Source of the DNA: Umezawaea beigongshangensis
GTDB lineage: Bacteria; Actinomycetota; Actinomycetes; Mycobacteriales; Pseudonocardiaceae
Length of the DNA stretch: 64,000 bases
Reading direction: 5' to 3'
NCBI RefSeq assembly: GCF_016464305.1
Contig: NZ_JAEIOJ010000011.1
Span: 1-64,000, forward strand
A program made the position numbers and the translations under genes. A model generated the notes under the pieces. That model was not told where the DNA came from. It saw only the letters and a program-made list of their open reading frames with translations, and did no database searches. This document shows, piece after piece, positions 16,868 through 25,839 of the stretch (position 1 is its first letter; the number at the start of each line of letters is the position of its first letter).

Positions 16868-18445
16868 ATGAGCGGTACCGAGCCGTCCTCCAACCCGGAC
16901 GACCTGCTCGGACGGGCGTCGAGACTGCTCACCGAGGCGAACCGGGCGGTGGCCCGCGCCCACGCCACGGGGCACTGGTCGGCGGACTGGACCGGGGTGG
17001 TGGACCAGCTGCGCCGGGCCGCCGTCGCCCTGACCGCGCTGAACGAGGCCGGTCCGGTCACGGCCGAGCCCGTCCGCACCACACCGCACCCCCTGGAGGG
17101 CCTGCCGTGCACGTGGTGCGGACGCGCCACGATCACCCGGATCTACGGGCACCCCGGTCACCAGCACTGCTGGCAGCACGCCGGCAGCCCGGAACTGCCC
17201 CGCCCCGCCGCCCCGGCCGCCGAGGCCGTCCCGGCGCGGCGGCGGCTGACCGGCACCACCGCCGAGGACCGGTTCACCCTCGACGCGGGGCAGGAGCTGC
17301 GGGACTTCTCCCGCGCGCTGCGGCAGATCGAGGCTCACCGGGACGCCACCGACGAGGAGTGCGCCGCCGCGCTGGCCGCGTGGCACGCCGCCCTGACCGT
17401 GAAGGGCGACGCGCTGCGCTACGTCTCCTCGCGCGGCATGACCGGCACCGCCGCTCTGCGCTGGCTGTGCGCGCGCTACCCGGTGATGGTGCCGCCGCGC
17501 AGGCTGGACGACGAGCGCGTGTGGGAGATCAGCCGGTCGCGGACCACCCTGGACGTGCTGTCCTTCGTCGACCAGGACGTGGACCTCGCCGCCGCCGGGG
17601 AGGCCGGGTGGTGCGTGACGGAGCTGGACGTCAACGCCCAGTACCTCGGCGCGATGCGGTCGGTGCTGCTCGGTGACGGCGAGCCGGACGAGGTCGAGCA
17701 CGTCGCGCCCGACGAGCTCCGCTCCGTGCTGGCCTGTCCCGGCTACGTGCGGCTGGGCACGAGGCCGGAGCTGCCGGCCGCGCCCACCGCGCGACTGGCC
17801 TTCGCCCGCGTCGGTGACGACTGGTGGCTGCCCACCCCGTCGGCGACGTACCTGCACCGCGACCACGGGAGCGCCCTCGACGTGACCGGCGCCGTGTACT
17901 GGCCCAGGGGGCGCGGACGCGGCGAGACCGCGCGGCACGGGAAGCGGCTGGAGCGGTGGGCGCAGCTGTTCGCCGAGGGCCGCGAGACCCTGGACCGGGC
18001 CGCCGCGGAGTCTCCGGCGGCGGCCGGCGCGGGCGCGGTGCTCAAGGCCGTGTACGCCACGTTCTCCGGTGGCTGGCTGCGTTCCCGCACGCTGAACAAC
18101 ACCGAGACGCTGCGGCCGGACTGGGGCGACCAGATCGTCGCCCAGGGCGGGGTGAACGCCCTGCGTGCCGTCGACAAGGCCCTGGCCGCGCCGGCCAACG
18201 CCGAGATCCGGCTGCTGGGCGCGATGAAGGACTCCTTCTGGTTCGTCGGACCCGGCCCCGGACCCGTCCTGCCCGACGCGCTGACCATCACGCCCAGGGG
18301 CGGACAGCCGGGGAAGTTCCACGTCAACCGCTACGGCCCGATCACCGACGAGATCGTCACCGCCCACCGCAGGGGGCGCATCGGCACGCTGCGCCGTGCG
18401 ATCACCGCCACCGACACCGCACGCAGGGAGAGAGCGCCGCAGTGA
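16868..18445 (+). CDS. Telomere-associated primase Tap-like protein
   Basis: 525 residues from ATG at 16868. The N-terminus has a putative zinc site (C81-x2-C84, C101 and H104). The middle and C-terminal blocks follow Streptomyces Tap in order: CVTELDVNAQYLGAMRSVLL (compare the DVN-x-A/F block of Tap), a WWLPTPSATYL strand, GAVLKAVYATFSGGWLRSR and LGAMKDSFWFVGPGPGP near the end. These three blocks also look like family-B polymerase motifs A (Asp 254), B (Lys 393) and C (Asp 455-Ser). Streptomyces Tap recruits the terminal protein to telomere overhangs and has primase/polymerase activity. Tap there is about 740 residues; this one lacks the N-terminal HTH. It overlaps the next gene by GTGA. Assignment is by remembered family pattern. 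Confidence 0.6.
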   Translation: MSGTEPSSNPDDLLGRASRLLTEANRAVARAHATGHWSADWTGVVDQLRRAAVALTALNEAGPVTAEPVRTTPHPLEGLPCTWCGRATITRIYGHPGHQHCWQHAGSPELPRPAAPAAEAVPARRRLTGTTAEDRFTLDAGQELRDFSRALRQIEAHRDATDEECAAALAAWHAALTVKGDALRYVSSRGMTGTAALRWLCARYPVMVPPRRLDDERVWEISRSRTTLDVLSFVDQDVDLAAAGEAGWCVTELDVNAQYLGAMRSVLLGDGEPDEVEHVAPDELRSVLACPGYVRLGTRPELPAAPTARLAFARVGDDWWLPTPSATYLHRDHGSALDVTGAVYWPRGRGRGETARHGKRLERWAQLFAEGRETLDRAAAESPAAAGAGAVLKAVYATFSGGWLRSRTLNNTETLRPDWGDQIVAQGGVNALRAVDKALAAPANAEIRLLGAMKDSFWFVGPGPGPVLPDALTITPRGGQPGKFHVNRYGPITDEIVTAHRRGRIGTLRRAITATDTARRERAPQ

Positions 18446-19485
18446 CGTTCGCCGAGATCGTCCGGACCCTGGCCCGCCGAGCGGGCGTGCCCGACGCGCA
18501 GGCCGCGATCCGCGCCGTGCACGGCGCCGGCGCCACCCGGTGGGTGGCCGAGCAGGCCGGCATCGCCGCCCGCACCGCGCGCCGCTGGATGAGCGTCACG
18601 CCCCCCGCGGCCCGGCGGCAGGCCGTCGTCGACCTCGCGCTGAGGTGGCTGCCGAACCACGTCGCCGCCGGGGTGCTGCGCGGGGCGGGCGGCACCGTCG
18701 AGGTCGGCACCGTGCGGGTGGCCTACGACGGCGCCGACCAGGGACTGCGGACCGTCGGCGAGGTCGACGTCGACCTGGTGCCGGTGGCCGACGCCCTGGA
18801 GTCCGGGGACGTGGAGCACGCCGAGCAGGCGTTGTCCGACACGGTGATGGAGGGCTACGAGCCCGGCCTGTCCGACACCCTCCAGGTCACCGACTACGTC
18901 GACGGCCTCACCGTCACCACCCCGGCCGACGAGCCCGCGCCCCCCGCCGGGCGCTCCACCGCGGCCGCGCGCGGCGCGGCGGCCCGCTCCGCGCAGCGCG
19001 CCGCGGTCGTGGAGACCGACCTCCTGGCGGCGTACCGCCGCCTGCGGCGTTCACCGCACGCCGAGGTGCTCCTGACCGACCTGCGCGCCGCGGTGGCGGC
19101 GACGCGGGAGGAGGTCGACGCCGTGCTGGCGCGCCTGGACGGGGACGACGTCACCGTCGAGGAGAACGCGCTGGTCTTCGAGCGCGGCTACCTGGCCCGT
19201 CACCCGGCGCCCGTCACCGAGACCGGGGTGCCGGGCCGCGTCGTGGAGGCCGCCCGGCGCCTGCGGCCGGTGGAGGGCGAGTGGATCTCCCTGACCGAGC
19301 TGCGCGACGCGCTGCCCGACGTGCCTCGGGCGGAGCTGGACGCCGCCCTGCGCCGCCTGGAGAGCACGGGCAGGAGCACGCTGGCGCCGGAGGCGAACCA
19401 GCGGGCGCTGACCGCCGCCGACCGGGCCGCCGCGCTGACCGTCGGCGGCGAGGCCAACCACCTGTTCGCCCTCAACCCCGTCTGA
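18442..19485 (+). CDS. Terminal protein Tpg-like DNA-binding protein with extra C-terminal domains
   Basis: 347 residues from GTG at 18442, coupled to the Tap-like gene. Residues 1-160 follow the order of Streptomyces Tpg: a helical start, an HTH (about 30-52: ATRWVAEQAGIAARTARRWM), an RWLPNHVAAG linker, a beta strand with TVEVGTVRV, the EQALSDTVMEGYEPG region and an acidic QVTDYVDGL end. Tpg itself is only about 184 residues. Here a proline/alanine linker (160-185) is followed by two predicted winged-helix repeats (about 190-252 and 262-347), the last ending with ALTAADRAAALTVGGEANHL, a pattern seen in actinobacterial mobile-element proteins. Tpg primes telomere replication; the role here is inferred only. 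Confidence 0.5.
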   Translation: MTFAEIVRTLARRAGVPDAQAAIRAVHGAGATRWVAEQAGIAARTARRWMSVTPPAARRQAVVDLALRWLPNHVAAGVLRGAGGTVEVGTVRVAYDGADQGLRTVGEVDVDLVPVADALESGDVEHAEQALSDTVMEGYEPGLSDTLQVTDYVDGLTVTTPADEPAPPAGRSTAAARGAAARSAQRAAVVETDLLAAYRRLRRSPHAEVLLTDLRAAVAATREEVDAVLARLDGDDVTVEENALVFERGYLARHPAPVTETGVPGRVVEAARRLRPVEGEWISLTELRDALPDVPRAELDAALRRLESTGRSTLAPEANQRALTAADRAAALTVGGEANHLFALNPV

Positions 19486-19498
19486 GCACCACCCCGGA

Positions 19499-20263
19499 TC
19501 AGGCGGTGAGCACCTGCGGACCGTCCTCCCTGATCGCGACGCTGTGCTCGACGTGGGCGGCGCGGCTGCCGTCCGTCGTGCGCAGGGCCCAGCCGTCCTC
19601 CGCGGTGCGGTAGGCGTCGCGCCCGCCCGCCATGAACATCGGCTCGATCGCGATGGCCATGCCGGGGAGCAGGGTCGGGCCGCGGCCGGGCTCGCCGTCG
19701 TTCGCCACGCCGGGGGACTCGTGCATCGCGCGGCCGATGCCGTGGCCGCCGAAGTCGCGGGGGATGCCGTACCCGGCGGCGCGGCCGAGGAGGCCGATGG
19801 CGTGGGAGACGTCGCTCAGCCTGGCACCGGGAACGCACGCGGCGATGCCGGCGGCCAGCGCGCGTTCGGCGGTGTCGACGAGTTCGAGGTCCGCGCGGTC
19901 CGCGGTGCCGACGACGAAGCTGATGGCGGAGTCGCCGTGCCAGCCGTCGAGGTGGGCGCCGCAGTCGATGCTGACCAGGTCGCCGTCGGCGATGCGCCGC
20001 TCGTCGGGGATGCCGTGGACGATGACGTCGTTGACCGAGGCGCAGATGACGCCGGGGAACGGGGTGGGGGCGAAGGAGGGCAGGTAGTCGCGGAAGGAGG
20101 ACCGCGCACCGGCCTCGTGGATGACGGTGTCGGCGACGTGGTCCAGTTCGAGCAGGGAGACTCCGGGGACGGCGTGAGCTCGGACGGCCGCCAGGGCGGC
20201 GGCGACGACGCGGCCCGCTTCGCGCATGGCGTCGAGTTCGGTCGGTGTCTTCAGCTCGATCAC
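19499..20263 (-). CDS. map: Type I methionine aminopeptidase
   Basis: 254 residues from GTG at 20263, with GGAG seven bases upstream. All five dinuclear-metal ligands are present: Asp 100 (VSIDCGAHLDG), Asp 111 (GDSAI), His 174 (GGHGIGRAMHE), Glu 207 (IAIEPMF) and Glu 239 (HVEHSVAI). It removes N-terminal Met from nascent proteins. It lies outside a ribosomal-protein cluster and opposite an XRE regulator, so it is probably the secondary Map of this genome. Confidence 0.92.
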   Translation of the reverse strand: MIELKTPTELDAMREAGRVVAAALAAVRAHAVPGVSLLELDHVADTVIHEAGARSSFRDYLPSFAPTPFPGVICASVNDVIVHGIPDERRIADGDLVSIDCGAHLDGWHGDSAISFVVGTADRADLELVDTAERALAAGIAACVPGARLSDVSHAIGLLGRAAGYGIPRDFGGHGIGRAMHESPGVANDGEPGRGPTLLPGMAIAIEPMFMAGGRDAYRTAEDGWALRTTDGSRAAHVEHSVAIREDGPQVLTA

Positions 20264-20298
20264 GGCGTTCTCCAGCACAACGAGGAAGCGGGATAGGT

Positions 20299-20580
20299 AT
20301 GCCGGATTACTATCATGCGATGGTCCGGCAACCACTGACCCAGTCCGAGCGGGAACGCGGCGAGCGCCTCGGCGAGGCCCTGCGTCTCGCGCGGGGGGAG
20401 CGCAGCACGACGAGCGTCGCCGCGGCGGCGGGGATCTCGGTGGAGACGCTGCGCAAGATCGAGCGCGGCAGGGTGCCCACGCCCGCGCTGTTCACCGTGG
20501 CGGCCATCGCGGCGACGGTCGGGGTGTCGCTGGACGTGCTGTGCGCCGACCTGGCCCGCCCCGTGCGGTTGTCGGCCTGA
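20299..20580 (+). CDS. XRE-family helix-turn-helix protein
   Basis: About 93 residues from ATG at 20299 (or 87 from ATG at 20320). A single compact HTH covers most of the protein: GERLGEALRLARGERSTTSV then AAAAGISVETLRKIERGRVP, with the C-terminal FTVAAIAATVGVSLDVLCADL. It is divergent from map (35 bases between starts), so it may regulate map and itself. The methyltransferase gene follows 8 bases after its stop, suggesting co-transcription. Confidence 0.8.
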   Translation: MPDYYHAMVRQPLTQSERERGERLGEALRLARGERSTTSVAAAAGISVETLRKIERGRVPTPALFTVAAIAATVGVSLDVLCADLARPVRLSA

Positions 20581-20588
20581 TCCCGCGC

Positions 20589-21266
20589 GTGGACGAGGAG
20601 AACGGGCCCGCCGCGTTCCGCGACGCGGCGGCGTTCGTGCGCGCGCACACCGCTGTCCGGGCCGTGCCCCTGGTGCCGGAGGTCCGGCTGCACACCGGCG
20701 GGGAGGTCGTCGACCTGTGGGAGAGCACCGAGCGGAACGCCGGAGGGGCCGGGGAGGAGCTTCCGCCGCCGTTCTGGGCGTTCCCGTGGGCGGGCGGGCA
20801 GGCGCTGGCCCGGCACGTGCTCGACCACCCCGGCCTGGTGGCGGGACGGCGGGTGTTCGACCTGGCCTCCGGTTCCGGTCTGGTCGCGGTCGCCGCGGCG
20901 CTCGCCGGTGCGGCCGAGGTGGTCGCCAACGACGTCGACCCGCTGGCCGTGGTCGCCGTCGCGCTGAACGCCGAGGTCAACGGGGTGTCGATCGTCGTCG
21001 AACCGGGGGACGTGCTCGACACCGACCCGGAGGCGGACGTGGTGCTGGCCGGTGACGTGTTCTACGACCGGTGGATGGCGGCGCGGGTGCTGCCGTTCCT
21101 GCGGCGCGCGGCGGTGCGGGGCGCGCTGGTGCTGGTGGGTGATCCGCAGCGCGCCCACCTGCCCCGCGAGGGACTGCGTCGCGTCGCGGAGCACGTCGTG
21201 CCGGTGCCCGCGACGCTGGAGAGCGCCGAGACCCGCACGACCACCGTGTGGAGCCTGGCCCGCTGA
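20589..21266 (+). CDS. Class I SAM-dependent methyltransferase (ETFB/EEF2-lysine-methyltransferase-like)
   Basis: 225 residues from GTG at 20589. SAM-binding motif I is VFDLASGSGLVAVAAALAGA, motif II ends with NDVDPLAVVAVALN, and motif IV is VVLAGDVFYD. The PPPFWAFPWAGGQALARHVL block before motif I is characteristic of the nicotinamide/ETFB-type protein methyltransferases. Substrate unknown; protein lysine is a reasonable guess from the family. It is 8 bases downstream of the XRE gene. Confidence 0.82.
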   Translation: MDEENGPAAFRDAAAFVRAHTAVRAVPLVPEVRLHTGGEVVDLWESTERNAGGAGEELPPPFWAFPWAGGQALARHVLDHPGLVAGRRVFDLASGSGLVAVAAALAGAAEVVANDVDPLAVVAVALNAEVNGVSIVVEPGDVLDTDPEADVVLAGDVFYDRWMAARVLPFLRRAAVRGALVLVGDPQRAHLPREGLRRVAEHVVPVPATLESAETRTTTVWSLAR

Positions 21267-21289
21267 CGCCCCGCGCCCGCCGTCCGGTG

Positions 21290-21967
21290 CTACACGCCCG
21301 CCGCGGTGCGGATCCAGCCGCGGTGCGCCGCCACGCTCGCGAAGTCCGTGTGGGCGTAGGGGTTGCTCCCGTCCTGCCCGAGCACCGACGAGGCCACACC
21401 GACCAGTCGGCCGCCGACGAGCAGCGGGCCGCCCGAGTCGCCGTGCCACCCGGCTCCGGTGCTGCCGCTGGTGCCGATGGTGCGGCCGCCGTGGGCGTCG
21501 GTGTAGAAGCCGATCACGTCCACGAGCGCGGACTTCAGCAGCACGCCGATCGGGCCGCCGGGGCCCTCGGCCCCCCAGCCGAACATCGTGCCGACCGGAA
21601 AGGTGCTGAGGACGGGGTCGCTCGTCCCGAGCCGCACGGGCATCGCGGTGGTCGCGGTGACCAGGTGCAGCAGGGCGACATCGCCCTGCGGCGCCACCAC
21701 CTTCCGGTCGACCGCGATCTCGGTGCCCGCGACGTCGACCGAGGTCGCTTCCGCGGTCTCGTCGGCGCAGTGCCGGGCGGTCAGCACCCACCGCGCCGCG
21801 ACGACGGAGCCGGTGCAGTCGACGATGTCGCCCTGGTTCACCTTCACCACCCACGGTGTCGCGGGAGCGGCCCGGCCTCCCACGATCGCCGCCGCCGAGC
21901 CGGGCAGCGCCACCGCGAGCGCCACCGCCACGGCACCGGTGCTGAACAACGTGCGAATCGAACGCAT
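21290..21967 (-). CDS. Secreted trypsin-like serine protease (S1)
   Basis: 225 residues from ATG at 21967, with GGAGGCGGGGG just upstream. Signal peptide 1-27, then IVGGRAA, the activation N-terminus expected directly after signal or propeptide cleavage. Catalytic triad: His 66 (TARHC), Asp 96 (DVALLHL) and Ser 178 (GDSGGPLL). Two cysteines flank the His loop. It is an extracellular protease of the Streptomyces trypsin-like group, shorter than digestive trypsins and with fewer disulfides. Confidence 0.9.
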   Translation of the reverse strand: MRSIRTLFSTGAVAVALAVALPGSAAAIVGGRAAPATPWVVKVNQGDIVDCTGSVVAARWVLTARHCADETAEATSVDVAGTEIAVDRKVVAPQGDVALLHLVTATTAMPVRLGTSDPVLSTFPVGTMFGWGAEGPGGPIGVLLKSALVDVIGFYTDAHGGRTIGTSGSTGAGWHGDSGGPLLVGGRLVGVASSVLGQDGSNPYAHTDFASVAAHRGWIRTAAGV

Positions 21968-22426
21968 GGCCCCCGCCTCCTGAGAAGTTGACTCTTCAAT
22001 CAGAGTCTCGGTCGCGCGGCACGTCCTCAAGGGACACGGCGTTCGGCGGGAGCGTTCGGGCAGCGACGGTTCCACCGACCGCCCGCACGGACGCGCACCG
22101 CCGCTGCCCGAGCCACCCGAGGTCCGGCGGGGGAGACGCGGGCAGCGGTCGGTCGGCGATCACGCGCACGCCCTCGCGGGCCCACCACCGGCAGCCGCAG
22201 GACCGCGTGAGCGTCGTCCACAACCCGCGACCGAGCGGCGGCCCGGTGATCAGGTGGGGGTGGTCCGCGTCCGGTGGGAGATGCCGTCGAGCCGGGCCGC
22301 CTGGTGACCGGACCGGCCTCCCGCGACACCCGCCGGACGATCCTCTCCCACGCGGCGTGCTGATCGTCGGTGAAGACCGCGGGGGCGGGCTCGGCGTCCG
22401 GCCGTGCGCACGCCCGCCTTCCGGGA
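21968..22426. other. 459 bases without a convincing gene
   Basis: The minus strand shows a short protein-like piece near 22300-22390 (FTDDQHAAWERIVRRVSREA) that does not continue in frame; another frame carries WWAREGVRVIADRPLP further on. This may be a decayed gene. No RNA or repeat was recognised. The promoter of the S1 protease should lie near 21970-22050. Confidence 0.4.
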
Positions 22427-23497
22427 TCAGCCGGTGGTCGCGGCGAAGGCGGGCATCACCTCGTCGTGGACGAGCTGGAGCTGCTCCGGAACGCTGAGCA
22501 CTCCCGGCAGCTCCATCCCGGAGAAGACCTTGACCAGCTCGGAGTCGGTGATGGCCAGGATCAGGTGGTTCATCCCGGTGGGTTCGATCTCCCGTTCGAT
22601 CTTGTCGACGCACTCCTGCGGCGTGCCGGAGATCGAGAGCGCGTCGGCGATCTCCGGCGGGGTCAGCTCGTAGGCCCGCCGGAGATCGCCCGCACCGACC
22701 GCCTCGACGGCATCGCGCAGCGAGTCGGGGTCGACGTCGTTGCGCCGCAACTGCTCGGCGGACATGGAGGAGGCGTAGAGGCCCACCATCGCCCGTGCGG
22801 CGTTCTTCGCGGCCCGGCCGTCCGGCCCGGTCGAGAACACCGTCCAGGCTCCCAGGTCCAGCGAGCGCCAGTCCCGACCGGCGCGCTCGGCGCCGATGCG
22901 CACGTTGTCCACCGCGTACTGGTGAGCGCGCCGCGTGTAGCTCAGGGCGTGGTGGACGCCGTCGGCGATCTCCCCGGCCACCTGGAACGACCTCGGGCCC
23001 CGCATCGCCCCGAGCATGAGGGGCACGTGCCGCTGCACGGGGCGGGCGAAGGTGAACAGGCCGTCGTAGGTGAAGAACTCGCCCCTGTGGGTGATCGTGC
23101 CCTCGTCCAGGAACGTCCGCACCACGTGGTGGGCCTCCCGGACGCGGGACAGCGGTCTGGTCGTCGCCCAGTCGACGCCGTACTGGGCCAGCAGCCCGAA
23201 GTTGCCGCTGGAGATCACGCACTCCGCACGTCCACCCGTCAGCTCGTCCAGCGTCGCCGTCGCCTGCGCGACCAGCGTCGGCTCCCGCAGGGTGATCGGC
23301 GACAGGCTCGGTCCGAAGCGGATGTTCCGCGTCCGAGCGGCGGCCGCGGCGAACAGCAACCACATGTCCTTGTGCCAGGTCTCGTCGGCGGCGTACACCG
23401 CGTGGTAGCCCAGCTCGTCGGCCAGCTGGATCGCGTCGAGGGAGTCCTGCAACGGGTAGTCGGGCAGCATCGCGTAGCTGAACTTCATCCCGGGCAC
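22427..23497 (-). CDS. LLM class flavin-dependent oxidoreductase
   Basis: 356 residues, the full length of the luciferase-like monooxygenase / F420-dependent group. Typical blocks are the TIM-barrel start (MKFSYAMLPDYPLQDSLDAI), ELGYHAVYAADETWHKD, IRFGPSLSPITLREPTLVAQ, and the C-terminal GTPQECVDKIEREI. The cofactor is FMN or F420. The gene is followed by a quinone-oxidoreductase-type gene in the same direction 57 bases further upstream in the transcript, so the two probably share the TetR-controlled promoter at 24529. Confidence 0.85.
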   Translation of the reverse strand: MPGMKFSYAMLPDYPLQDSLDAIQLADELGYHAVYAADETWHKDMWLLFAAAAARTRNIRFGPSLSPITLREPTLVAQATATLDELTGGRAECVISSGNFGLLAQYGVDWATTRPLSRVREAHHVVRTFLDEGTITHRGEFFTYDGLFTFARPVQRHVPLMLGAMRGPRSFQVAGEIADGVHHALSYTRRAHQYAVDNVRIGAERAGRDWRSLDLGAWTVFSTGPDGRAAKNAARAMVGLYASSMSAEQLRRNDVDPDSLRDAVEAVGAGDLRRAYELTPPEIADALSISGTPQECVDKIEREIEPTGMNHLILAITDSELVKVFSGMELPGVLSVPEQLQLVHDEVMPAFAATTG

Positions 23498-23554
23498 CGT
23501 TCCAGCGTGGTGGATCCGCCGTCCTCGCGCATCCGCCGAAGCGGTGGTGGCCCG

Positions 23555-24487
23555 TCAGCGGATCTCCAGGACCGCCTTGCCGTGGAGCCGGCGCTCCAGC
23601 AGGGCGCTCACCGCCTCGTCGGCCCGCTCCCAGCTGTCGCGCCACGCGATCTGCGCGTCGAGGACACCGAAGGCGACCTGCCCGGCCAGCCAGGTCAGGT
23701 CCGGAGCGAGGTCGGGGCAGTCCGCGAGGTAGAAGGTGACGACGGAGCGGTCGTGCCGTCCGCCGTCGCCGACGAACGCGCCGAGCGGGAAGCTCTCGGG
23801 CTGTCCCGTCGTGTGGCCGACCGCGACCAGCGTGCCGTGCGGAGCGAGCTTCCCGAACGCCTCGACCAGTTGCTCGCCGCCGACGGCGTCCACCACCCCG
23901 TGCACCGGGCCGTCGACGAACCGCGGTCCCGCCACCACCTCGTGCGCGCCCAGCGCGCGCAGCCCGTCACCGTGCCCGGCCGGATCGCCGGTGGACGCGA
24001 GCACGTGCGCGCCGCCGAGGCGGGCCAGCTGGACGGCGTAGCGCCCCACGCCACCGGTCGCACCGGTGACGAGGACCCTCCTGCCCAGCAGGGGGCCGAT
24101 CCTGTGCAGCGCCCGCAGGGCGCTGGCTCCCGCGACGGGAACGGTGCTGATCGCGCCGAGGTCGGCTCCCGCGGGGACGACACCGAGACCGGCGGTCGGC
24201 ACGGCCTGCAACTCCGCCCACCCGCCTCCCGCTCCGCCGACGCCGACCACGGGCGTTCCGGCGGCGGGACCGCTGCCGTCGGACGCGGCGCGCTCCACGA
24301 CACCGGCGACGTCCCAGCCGAGCACCGCGCCGTCCGGCGCGCCCGGCAGGACGCCTGCGACCTCCCCGAAGTTCAGCGAGCTGGCGGTCACCCGGATCAG
24401 GGCCTCGAAGGGTGCCGGTTCGGGATCGGCCGCCTCGCCGAGGCGGAGACCGGAGGCGCGGGTGCGGTCGACGAGCAGGGCACGCAT
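23555..24487 (-). CDS. MDR-family zinc-independent alcohol dehydrogenase / quinone oxidoreductase
   Basis: 310 residues from ATG at 24487 with GAAGGAAGG upstream. GroES-like N-domain ([14 protein letters not shown]...[10 protein letters not shown]), then a Rossmann domain with the nucleotide motif [20 protein letters not shown]. The structural-zinc cysteines of classical alcohol dehydrogenases are missing, which points to the NADPH quinone-reductase branch. It is first in a likely operon with the LLM oxidoreductase, divergent from a TetR gene with a palindromic operator between. Confidence 0.85.
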   Translation of the reverse strand: MRALLVDRTRASGLRLGEAADPEPAPFEALIRVTASSLNFGEVAGVLPGAPDGAVLGWDVAGVVERAASDGSGPAAGTPVVGVGGAGGGWAELQAVPTAGLGVVPAGADLGAISTVPVAGASALRALHRIGPLLGRRVLVTGATGGVGRYAVQLARLGGAHVLASTGDPAGHGDGLRALGAHEVVAGPRFVDGPVHGVVDAVGGEQLVEAFGKLAPHGTLVAVGHTTGQPESFPLGAFVGDGGRHDRSVVTFYLADCPDLAPDLTWLAGQVAFGVLDAQIAWRDSWERADEAVSALLERRLHGKAVLEIR

Positions 24488-24528
24488 GTCGGGTGAGCCT
24501 TCCTTCGGAGGACGAGACCCCACTAAAA

Positions 24529-24545
24529 GTGCCACCAAGTGGCAC
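24529..24545. promoter_or_regulatory. Palindromic operator between oxidoreductase and TetR genes
   Basis: GTGCCACCAAGTGGCAC is a perfect 7-bp inverted repeat around CAA, 42 bases from the oxidoreductase start and 38 from the TetR start. Partial half-sites (AAGTGCC) recur at 24554-24560. This is the placement expected for a TetR dimer controlling both directions. Confidence 0.7.
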
Positions 24546-24582
24546 ATGCGCACAAGTGCCTGATTTCGGCTATCCTTCGGCC

Positions 24583-25302
24583 GTGACCGCCGTTCCCCGC
24601 ACCGGCCCGGCTCGCGCTCCCGCGCCGTCGGCGAGACCCGCCGCGTCGTCGCTGCGCGAGCGCAAGAAGCTGCGCACCCGGCGCCTGCTGGTCGACACCG
24701 CGCTCGACCTGTTCCTGAGCCGCGGCTTCGACGCCGTCACCCTGGACGAGCTGTGCGACGAGACCGAGGTCTCCAAGCGCACGTTCTTCCGGTACTTCAG
24801 CAGCAAGGAGGACGTCGCGATGACGCCCCACCAGGACTTCTGGGGCGTCTTCCTGGAGGAGCTGGAGACCGCCTCACCGGCGGGTCAGCCGGTGGTGGAG
24901 CTGATGAGGGACGTCGTGCTCGTCGCACTGGCGGACATGGACGAGAGCTGGACCCTCCGGGTCCTGCGCAGCTCCCGGCTGGCGACGCTGGCCCCGTCGA
25001 CGGCCGCGCACAACCTGCACTTCTGCGAGCGCGCCACCCTCGCGGCGGTGGAGATCCTCCACCGGAACCTCGGTCTGTCCGATCAGGACGGTGCTCGCCT
25101 CCGGCTGGCGGTGGACATGCTCACCGCCGCGTTCCGCTACGCCCTCGCCGACTGGGAGACCCTGGTGGGCGACGACGCGCTGACCGGGTCGGAGGCTCCG
25201 GACAGGCGGCAACTGGCGATCCGCGTCCAGGACGCGATCGAGGTCCTGCCGCAGAGTCTCGCGCTGACCGCACGTCCTCCGTCGGCACAGCGGAACCGGT
25301 AG
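24583..25302 (+). CDS. TetR/AcrR family transcriptional regulator
   Basis: 239 residues from GTG at 24583. After a disordered Pro/Ala-rich start, the HTH spans about 28-75 ([20 protein letters not shown], then [20 protein letters not shown]). The C-terminal domain is the usual helical ligand pocket. It faces the oxidoreductase operon with a shared palindrome and most likely represses it and itself in response to a small electrophile or metabolite. Confidence 0.88.
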   Translation: MTAVPRTGPARAPAPSARPAASSLRERKKLRTRRLLVDTALDLFLSRGFDAVTLDELCDETEVSKRTFFRYFSSKEDVAMTPHQDFWGVFLEELETASPAGQPVVELMRDVVLVALADMDESWTLRVLRSSRLATLAPSTAAHNLHFCERATLAAVEILHRNLGLSDQDGARLRLAVDMLTAAFRYALADWETLVGDDALTGSEAPDRRQLAIRVQDAIEVLPQSLALTARPPSAQRNR

Positions 25303-25320
25303 GCGAGAGCCCCTCGCACG

Positions 25321-25683
25321 TCACCCGGCGTGCACCGGCAGAGCCGGATCGGGCACCTCGGCGAGGAGTTCCTCCGGTGCGGACAACCGCCAGGCCTCGA
25401 AGACCAGTTCGGACAGCTCGTCCAGTTCGACGCCGGCCAGCTGGACGACGACCCAGCCGAAGCCGCCGGAGGTGAACTGCACCTCGAAGACGTCCGGCCG
25501 TTCGGAGACCAGCGCCTGCTGCTCGGAGAGGGTCTGCTTCAGACCGGCGGTCCGGGTGCGGGGCCAGTGGTAGCCGAACCGCTTGCCGTGCACGCTGAAC
25601 GAGCTGTACCCCTCGCCCTCGGCGCGTCGCACGCCCGCCAGTGCGTCCACCGTCTGGAAGAACTCGTCGTCGCTCACGGCCAT
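25321..25683 (-). CDS. MmcQ/YjbR family protein
   Basis: 120 residues. The CyaY-like alpha/beta fold is indicated by FQTVDALAGVRRAEGEG, the YSSFSVHGKRFGYHW block, EQQALVSERPDVFEVQ and a C-terminal ELSELVFEAWRLSAPEELL helix, typical of the MmcQ/YjbR family. Its members are small single-domain proteins proposed to bind DNA; no target is known. It is convergent with the TetR gene (18 bases between stops). Confidence 0.85.
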   Translation of the reverse strand: MAVSDDEFFQTVDALAGVRRAEGEGYSSFSVHGKRFGYHWPRTRTAGLKQTLSEQQALVSERPDVFEVQFTSGGFGWVVVQLAGVELDELSELVFEAWRLSAPEELLAEVPDPALPVHAG

Positions 25684-25839
25684 CGTCGCCCCCCGGCAGT
25701 GTCAGGCTCGCAGTATAGGGCGCTGATCACCGGTCCCGGCACCACGACGGCGGACGTTCCGCGCGAACGTCACCCCGTCGGCGTGTTCACGGCCGGGTGG
25801 CCGGTGCGCTGTCATGGCGTGGTGGCCGGTGAGGAGAGC

